Position numbers and translations under genes: made by a program
Shown: piece after piece, positions 33,746 through 37,985 of the stretch
How positions within the stretch are numbered: position 1 is the stretch's first letter
How the letters are laid out: each line of letters begins with the position of its first letter
NCBI GenBank assembly: GCA_035544575.1
Contig: DATKEC010000127.1
Location: 1 to 37,985 of the forward strand
Direction of reading: 5' to 3'
Source: DATHWB01 sp035544575
GTDB lineage: Bacteria; Actinomycetota; Acidimicrobiia; Spongiisociales; ZC4RG35
DNA: 37,985 nt
The notes under the pieces: generated by a model
What the model was told of the DNA's origin: nothing
The model's database searches: none
Seen by the model: the letters and a program-made list of their open reading frames with translations, nothing else

Positions 33746-35070
33746 GCGAACTCCTCATCACGCGGCGCATGACGGATCACCCTGCAGACAGCCACACCAT
33801 CGCCCGTTACGAAGCGACCGGCGGCTACGTCCAGGCTCGCCGAGCGACCGGGATGACCCGCGACGATCTGGTCGAGACAGTCAAGACCTCGGGGCTGCTC
33901 GGGCGAGGAGGAGCGGCATTCTCCACGGGAATGAAATGGAGTTTTCTCAGCCCGGTGCGGCCCGCATATGTCGTCATCAACGGCGACGAATCCGAACCCG
34001 GCACCTTCAAGGATCGCCAACTCCTCGAACGTGATCCGCACCAGATGATCGAGGGGATCATCATCACGTCGATCGCCAACGAGGCCCATCACGCCTTCAT
34101 CTACATCAGGGGCGAGTATCCGAAGCCGGCGCGGCGGGTCCAGCAGGCGGTCGACGAGGCCTACGCCGCCGGATATCTCGGCACCGGCATCTTCGGATCG
34201 GATTTCGACCTCGAGGTGGTCGTCCATCTCGGCGCCGGCGCCTACATCTGCGGGGAAGAGACCGCGCTCATCAACTCATTGGAGGGGCGTCGGGGAGAGC
34301 CGCGGCTCAAGCCGCCGTACTTTCCGGCAGCCAAAGGCCTCTACATGAAGCCGACCATCGTCAACAACGTCGAGACGATGGCGAACATCCCCCACATCAT
34401 GGCGATGGGAACCGACGAGTACCGAGAACTGGGACACGCCGAGGACACCGGAACCTTCATGTTCTCGGTCTCCGGCCACGTCAAAAAGCCAGGCAACTAC
34501 GAACTGCCGCACGGCATGACCTGGCAGGAGTTGATCTACGGGGTGGCCGGCGGAATCCGCGAAGATCGCGAGTTGAAGACATGGATCCCGGGTGGCGCCT
34601 CCGCTCCCTGGTTCGTTCCCGCAGAACACCTCGACCTTCCCATCACCAAAGCCGACACAGGCCAGGCCGGTTCGATGCTGGGCTCCGGGGCAGTGATCGT
34701 CATGGACGAGACCACGTGTGTCGTCAGGGCGGCCGAACGGGTCGTGCGTTTCTTCGCCCACGAATCGTGCGGCCAGTGCACACCGTGTCGGGAGGGAACG
34801 ACATGGTTGGAGATGATCCTGCGGCGTATCGAGTCGGGCCAGGGACGGGCCATCGACCTCGATCTGATGCTCGACGTCTCAGACAACATCTCGGTGGGCC
34901 TCGGCTGGCCGCCGAAACAGACGACGATCTGTCCGCTCGGGCCGTCGGCGGTCTCCCCGATCATCTCGATCGCCAAGTACTTCCGAGACGAGATCGACGA
35001 CCACACGTTGAACGGCGGGTGCCCCCAGCTCCGCCGGCCGGTGCACGTGTCGATCGGCGGTTCGCGCTGA
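33742..35070 (+). CDS. nuoF: NADH-quinone oxidoreductase subunit F (NADH/FMN site)
   Basis: A 442-residue subunit that oxidises NADH. The motifs are GLLGRGGAAFSTGMKW (FMN/NADH), ICGEETALINSLEGRRGEPR (FMN) and ESCGQCTPCREGT with a later Cys in TTICPLGPSA (ligands of [4Fe-4S] cluster N3). Only a short N-terminal extension is present. The GTG start overlaps the nuoE stop and is preceded by GAGGAGAA. A thioesterase gene rather than nuoG follows directly. Confidence 0.97.
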   Translation: MSELLITRRMTDHPADSHTIARYEATGGYVQARRATGMTRDDLVETVKTSGLLGRGGAAFSTGMKWSFLSPVRPAYVVINGDESEPGTFKDRQLLERDPHQMIEGIIITSIANEAHHAFIYIRGEYPKPARRVQQAVDEAYAAGYLGTGIFGSDFDLEVVVHLGAGAYICGEETALINSLEGRRGEPRLKPPYFPAAKGLYMKPTIVNNVETMANIPHIMAMGTDEYRELGHAEDTGTFMFSVSGHVKKPGNYELPHGMTWQELIYGVAGGIREDRELKTWIPGGASAPWFVPAEHLDLPITKADTGQAGSMLGSGAVIVMDETTCVVRAAERVVRFFAHESCGQCTPCREGTTWLEMILRRIESGQGRAIDLDLMLDVSDNISVGLGWPPKQTTICPLGPSAVSPIISIAKYFRDEIDDHTLNGGCPQLRRPVHVSIGGSR

Positions 35071-35093
35071 GCCGGACGCCGGCCGCGATCCAA

Positions 35094-35099
35094 TAGGGT
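35094..35099 (+). promoter_or_regulatory. -10 box TAGGGT upstream of the thioesterase gene
   Basis: TAGGGT ends 6 bases before ATG 35106, another leaderless-type arrangement. Confidence 0.4.
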
Positions 35100-35105
35100 G
35101 GCGTG

Positions 35106-35534
35106 ATGGACTTTCCCGTCATCTATCGCAGGCGGGTCCGGTACTCGGACGCCGACGCCCAGAAGATCGTCTTCAACGCCAACTACTCGGTCTACTTCGA
35201 CGACACGCTCACCGACTTCCTGGATGCTGCCGGTCTCGGCATCGACGAGATGCCGGCGCGCGGATACGAGATCGTGTTGCGGCGCATGGAACTCGACTTC
35301 CTCGGTTCCGCCCGGATCGGAGACGAAATCTGCGTCGGAATGCGTTTCGTCCGGTTCGGCAAGACGTCGATGACCGCCCGCGGCCAGGTGTGGATCGAGG
35401 GCAATCCCGAGGCGCCGCTTGTGGAATTGAACGCCATCCACGTGATGGTCGATGCCGAGCACTTCCAGCCCGTACCGATCCCCGATTTCGTGCGAGAGGC
35501 GATCGAAGCCCTGCAAGGCCCGGTCGGCGAGTGA
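35106..35534 (+). CDS. Acyl-CoA thioesterase of the 4HBT/YbgC hotdog family
   Basis: A 142-residue hotdog-fold thioesterase. The N-terminal RVRYSDADAQKIVFNANYSV has the D-x-D catalytic region of the 4-hydroxybenzoyl-CoA thioesterase/YbgC group (Asp in YSDAD and the downstream NANY helix start). The core strand RMELDFLGSARIGDEICVGM and MTARGQVWIEG follow. It hydrolyses a CoA thioester of unknown acyl chain. Its placement between nuoF and nuoG is unusual and has no obvious functional link to complex I. The GTG at 35103 would add one residue; the ATG is preferred. Confidence 0.88.
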   Translation: MDFPVIYRRRVRYSDADAQKIVFNANYSVYFDDTLTDFLDAAGLGIDEMPARGYEIVLRRMELDFLGSARIGDEICVGMRFVRFGKTSMTARGQVWIEGNPEAPLVELNAIHVMVDAEHFQPVPIPDFVREAIEALQGPVGE

Positions 35535-35536
35535 AG

Positions 35537-35565
35537 TTGGGCGGGGTGGCACCCATTCCTATTCT
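35537..35565 (+). promoter_or_regulatory. Promoter upstream of nuoG
   Basis: TTGGGC (35537-35542), a 17-base spacer and TATTCT (35560-35565) form a good -35/-10 pair. The 5' leader would be about 25 bases and contains GGAG before GTG 35596. It separates nuoG transcription from nuoEF. Confidence 0.5.
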
Positions 35566-35595
35566 GCCAACACCTCTAGGCGGAGATTCGGCGGC

Positions 35596-37985
35596 GTGTC
35601 AGAACAGCTCGTGACCATCACGGTCGATGGCAAGGAGATCCAGGTCAGCCAGGGCGAGCTGCTGATAAAGGCCGCCCAGGACAACGGCGTCTACATCCCG
35701 CGATTCTGTTGGCACCCGAGGATGACCCCGGTCGGCATGTGCCGGATGTGTCTCGTCGAGGTCGAGACTCCGCGCGGCTCGGCGATGGTCACTGCATGCA
35801 CCAACCCGGTGAGCGACGGGATGATCGTCGACACGCAGAACGAGACGGTGAAGAAGGCCCAGGAGGGGATTCTCGAGTTCCTGCTGGCCAACCATCCCCT
35901 CGACTGCCCTGTGTGTGACCGAGGCGGGGAATGCCCCCTCCAGGACCAGACGATGTCCTACGGGCCGGGAGAATCGCGCTTCGTCGAGGAGAAGCGGCAC
36001 TTCGAAAAGCCGATCCCGATCTCCGATCTCGTGTTGCTCGATCGGGAACGCTGCATTCTGTGCGCCCGCTGCACCCGGTTCTCCGATGAGATCTCGGGTG
36101 ACCCGCTCATCGAGTTCACGGCCCGGGGCAACACCACCCACATCGCCACGTTCCCCGACCTCCCGTTCTCCTCGTACTTCTCCGGCAACACCGTCCAGAT
36201 CTGTCCGGTGGGCGCGTTGACCGCCACGGCCTATCGGTTCCGGGCTCGGCCGTGGGATCTCGTCTCCGTCGAGTCGGTGTGCATGCACTGTTCGGCGGGA
36301 GACAAGATGACGGTCCAAGCCAGCCAGAACGAGGTGCTTCGGTTCCTCGGCTTCGACTCCGAACACACCAATCACGGATGGCTCTCGGACAAGTGCCGGT
36401 TCGGTTTCGAGTACATCAACTCTGAAGAGCGGCTCAGCACGCCGCTCATTCGCCAAGGAGACGCCCACCGTCCGGCGAGCTGGTCAGAGGCGCTGAGCCT
36501 CGTCGCCGACCGTCTTGCGTCGATCCGGGACACCGACGGCCCCAACGCCATCGGGGCGATCGGCGGCGCTCGCGGGACCAACGAGGACGCCTATGCCCTC
36601 TCGAAGTTCATGCGCACGGTGATCGGGACCAACAACGTCGATGCCCAACTCGACGACGGTCTGGAGCCGCAGTTCCTCGCAGCCACCGCAGGGCGGGCAT
36701 TGATCGGGGACCTCGAGCGGGCCAAGACCATCCTCGTCTGGGGCCCCGACCTCAAAGAAGAACACCCCACGATGTACCTCCGTGTGCGCCGGGCCGCCCA
36801 GGAACTCGGGGCGACGCTCATCGTGGTCCACCCTCGCGCCACCGGACTGGACGACCGGGCGAGCCACATCGTTCGCTACCGACCTGGTTCCGGGGCCGAA
36901 CTCCTCTCCGAACTGCGCAGCGGCGCGGGTACACACGCGGCAGTGGCAACTGCGTTGTCGGACGGTCCGGTGGTGGTACTCGTCGGTCGCACCGGATACG
37001 GCGAGGATCCCCGCTTGCCCGAAGCCGTCGCCGCCTGGGCGCGCAGCTTCGAGGACACATCGATCCTGCCCCTTGCGCGTCGAGGGAACGTCTACGGCGC
37101 TCTCGACATGGGATTGGCTCCCAACCTCCTTCCGGGGCGTGTGTCGGTCACGGCCTCGGCCGGGTTCGAAGATGCGTGGGGTGACGTCCCCTCGACGCCG
37201 GGACGGTCGACGGCCCAGATGCTCGACGGATCGATGAAGGCGTTGATCCTCATGGGGGCCGACCCGGTGGCCGACGTCCCCGACGGCAACGAGGCACGTG
37301 CAGCTCTCGCCGCGACCGACTTCGTCGTCTCGATCGACCTGTTCCGCAACGCCTCCAACGCCACCGCGGACGTGATTCTCCCAGCGGACGGCTTCGCCGA
37401 GAAGGAAGGCACCGTCACCAACATCGAGGGTCGGGTCCAGAAGGTGAACGCCATCACGACCGGTCACGGCCAGTCCCGCCCTGACTGGTCGATCGTGGAC
37501 GATCTTGCCGCGCGAATGGGTCAGCCGCTCGGGTTCGATTCGGCCCAGGCCATCTCGAAGGAGATTTCGACCGTCGCTCCGGCGTACGCGGGTGTCACCT
37601 GGGACTTGCTCGATTGGGACGAGCGCGACGGCGTCGTCGTTCCGTTCGGTGATGCCACCCAGCCCCTGTCCTATCTGCCGGCGGACACGCCCGGTGAGAT
37701 CGTGAAGGGCTCGCTGGTGCTGCACTCGGCCCGCACGATGTACGACGACGGTGTCCTGATGCGGCACGGCCTCTCACTCCACAAGCTGGCGCCCGGCGCA
37801 TCACTCCATGTCCATCCCGACGACGCCAGCCGACTCGGGCTCCGCACCGCAGCGACGATCACCGCCGGGGACGTCGGTGCGACGCTGGCCGTGGTCCGCG
37901 ACACGAGCTTGGCGCGAGGCACGGTCTACGTCCCCTTCAACCAGCCGGGCGGACCGTCGCTCGGTTCTGATCTGCTGGTCGAGGT
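35596..37985 (+). CDS. nuoG: NADH-quinone oxidoreductase subunit G (3' end outside window)
   Basis: At least 796 residues; the frame runs off the window end. It starts at GTG 35596 (VSEQLVTITVDGKEIQ). [2Fe-2S] N1b ligands are C38, C49, C52 and C68. The N5 motif is H100, C104, C107, C113 (HPLDCPVCDRGGEC). The N4 ligands are C153, C156, C159 and C203. Cluster N7 normally needs C-x2-C-x3-C-x27-C: here C229 and C232 are kept, but the third is D236 and the fourth S264, with a Cys three residues later (C267). N7 is therefore probably missing or altered. The molybdopterin-like domain that follows is intact (GPNAIGAIGGARGTNEDAYA, ILMGADPVADVPDG). It is separated from nuoEF by the thioesterase gene. 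Confidence 0.95.
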   Translation, partial: MSEQLVTITVDGKEIQVSQGELLIKAAQDNGVYIPRFCWHPRMTPVGMCRMCLVEVETPRGSAMVTACTNPVSDGMIVDTQNETVKKAQEGILEFLLANHPLDCPVCDRGGECPLQDQTMSYGPGESRFVEEKRHFEKPIPISDLVLLDRERCILCARCTRFSDEISGDPLIEFTARGNTTHIATFPDLPFSSYFSGNTVQICPVGALTATAYRFRARPWDLVSVESVCMHCSAGDKMTVQASQNEVLRFLGFDSEHTNHGWLSDKCRFGFEYINSEERLSTPLIRQGDAHRPASWSEALSLVADRLASIRDTDGPNAIGAIGGARGTNEDAYALSKFMRTVIGTNNVDAQLDDGLEPQFLAATAGRALIGDLERAKTILVWGPDLKEEHPTMYLRVRRAAQELGATLIVVHPRATGLDDRASHIVRYRPGSGAELLSELRSGAGTHAAVATALSDGPVVVLVGRTGYGEDPRLPEAVAAWARSFEDTSILPLARRGNVYGALDMGLAPNLLPGRVSVTASAGFEDAWGDVPSTPGRSTAQMLDGSMKALILMGADPVADVPDGNEARAALAATDFVVSIDLFRNASNATADVILPADGFAEKEGTVTNIEGRVQKVNAITTGHGQSRPDWSIVDDLAARMGQPLGFDSAQAISKEISTVAPAYAGVTWDLLDWDERDGVVVPFGDATQPLSYLPADTPGEIVKGSLVLHSARTMYDDGVLMRHGLSLHKLAPGASLHVHPDDASRLGLRTAATITAGDVGATLAVVRDTSLARGTVYVPFNQPGGPSLGSDLLVE

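Overview
The window is a GC-rich chromosomal segment from a member of the Actinomycetota, most likely a deep-branching lineage such as the Acidimicrobiia. The evidence is a mycothiol-type glycosyltransferase (MshA) next to a YbjN gene, an F420-type luciferase-like oxidoreductase, an RsiG-like anti-sigma protein, a Rex repressor, many four-base ATGA/GTGA overlaps between genes, and many genes with a TANNNT -10 box only 6-9 bases before the start codon, as expected for leaderless transcripts. I see no tRNA, rRNA, CRISPR array, insertion sequence or prophage gene.

Layout. Positions 1-4372 hold housekeeping metabolism: the 3' part of a tRNA-dihydrouridine synthase, an AEC permease, an aminotransferase, a quinone oxidoreductase and an unknown protein. 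Positions 4373-5095 are a small gene graveyard: a clpP remnant with its middle deleted, facing an SRPBCC/AHSA1 gene without its 5' end, followed by an intact ArsR-type regulator. Positions 5445-15291 hold a MoaD/ThiS-membrane protein fusion, CrcB, an M23 peptidase, then RsiG-like, asparaginase, GNAT, MshA and YbjN genes, a CAP-domain protein, a Clp1-like P-loop protein divergent from a SAM hydrolase, and a glutaredoxin-like protein.

Positions 15288-24500 are the most interesting part, a respiratory island of two divergent operons. The plus-strand operon encodes an unknown membrane protein, a 2x[4Fe-4S] ferredoxin, a cytochrome b6-like subunit (with the heme c_n cysteine and 14/15 histidine spacing), a subunit IV-like protein, a Rieske protein, a two-heme cytochrome c with two DTDGDG calcium-type modules between its heme domains, and a small membrane protein. 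The minus-strand operon encodes a CcoN-like heme-copper oxidase subunit that appears to have lost every metal-binding histidine, a CcoO-like cytochrome c, and another cytochrome c. Three of these proteins (both minus-strand cytochromes and subunit IV) start with the same ~32-residue helical domain and a long Pro/Ala/Glu linker. This suggests a shared docking or assembly module for a respiratory supercomplex.

Positions 24504-37985 hold rex and then complex I genes nuoABCD and nuoEF(thioesterase)G. They are split by an opposite-strand block of four genes (PYROXD2/CrtI-like oxidoreductase, LLM oxidoreductase, SDR, ABC-F ATPase). NuoG runs off the window end and lacks two of the four cysteines for cluster N7. 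Together the right half would carry electrons from NADH through menaquinone and a b6-type bc complex to cytochrome c, probably with redox control by Rex, although I could not find a convincing Rex operator.
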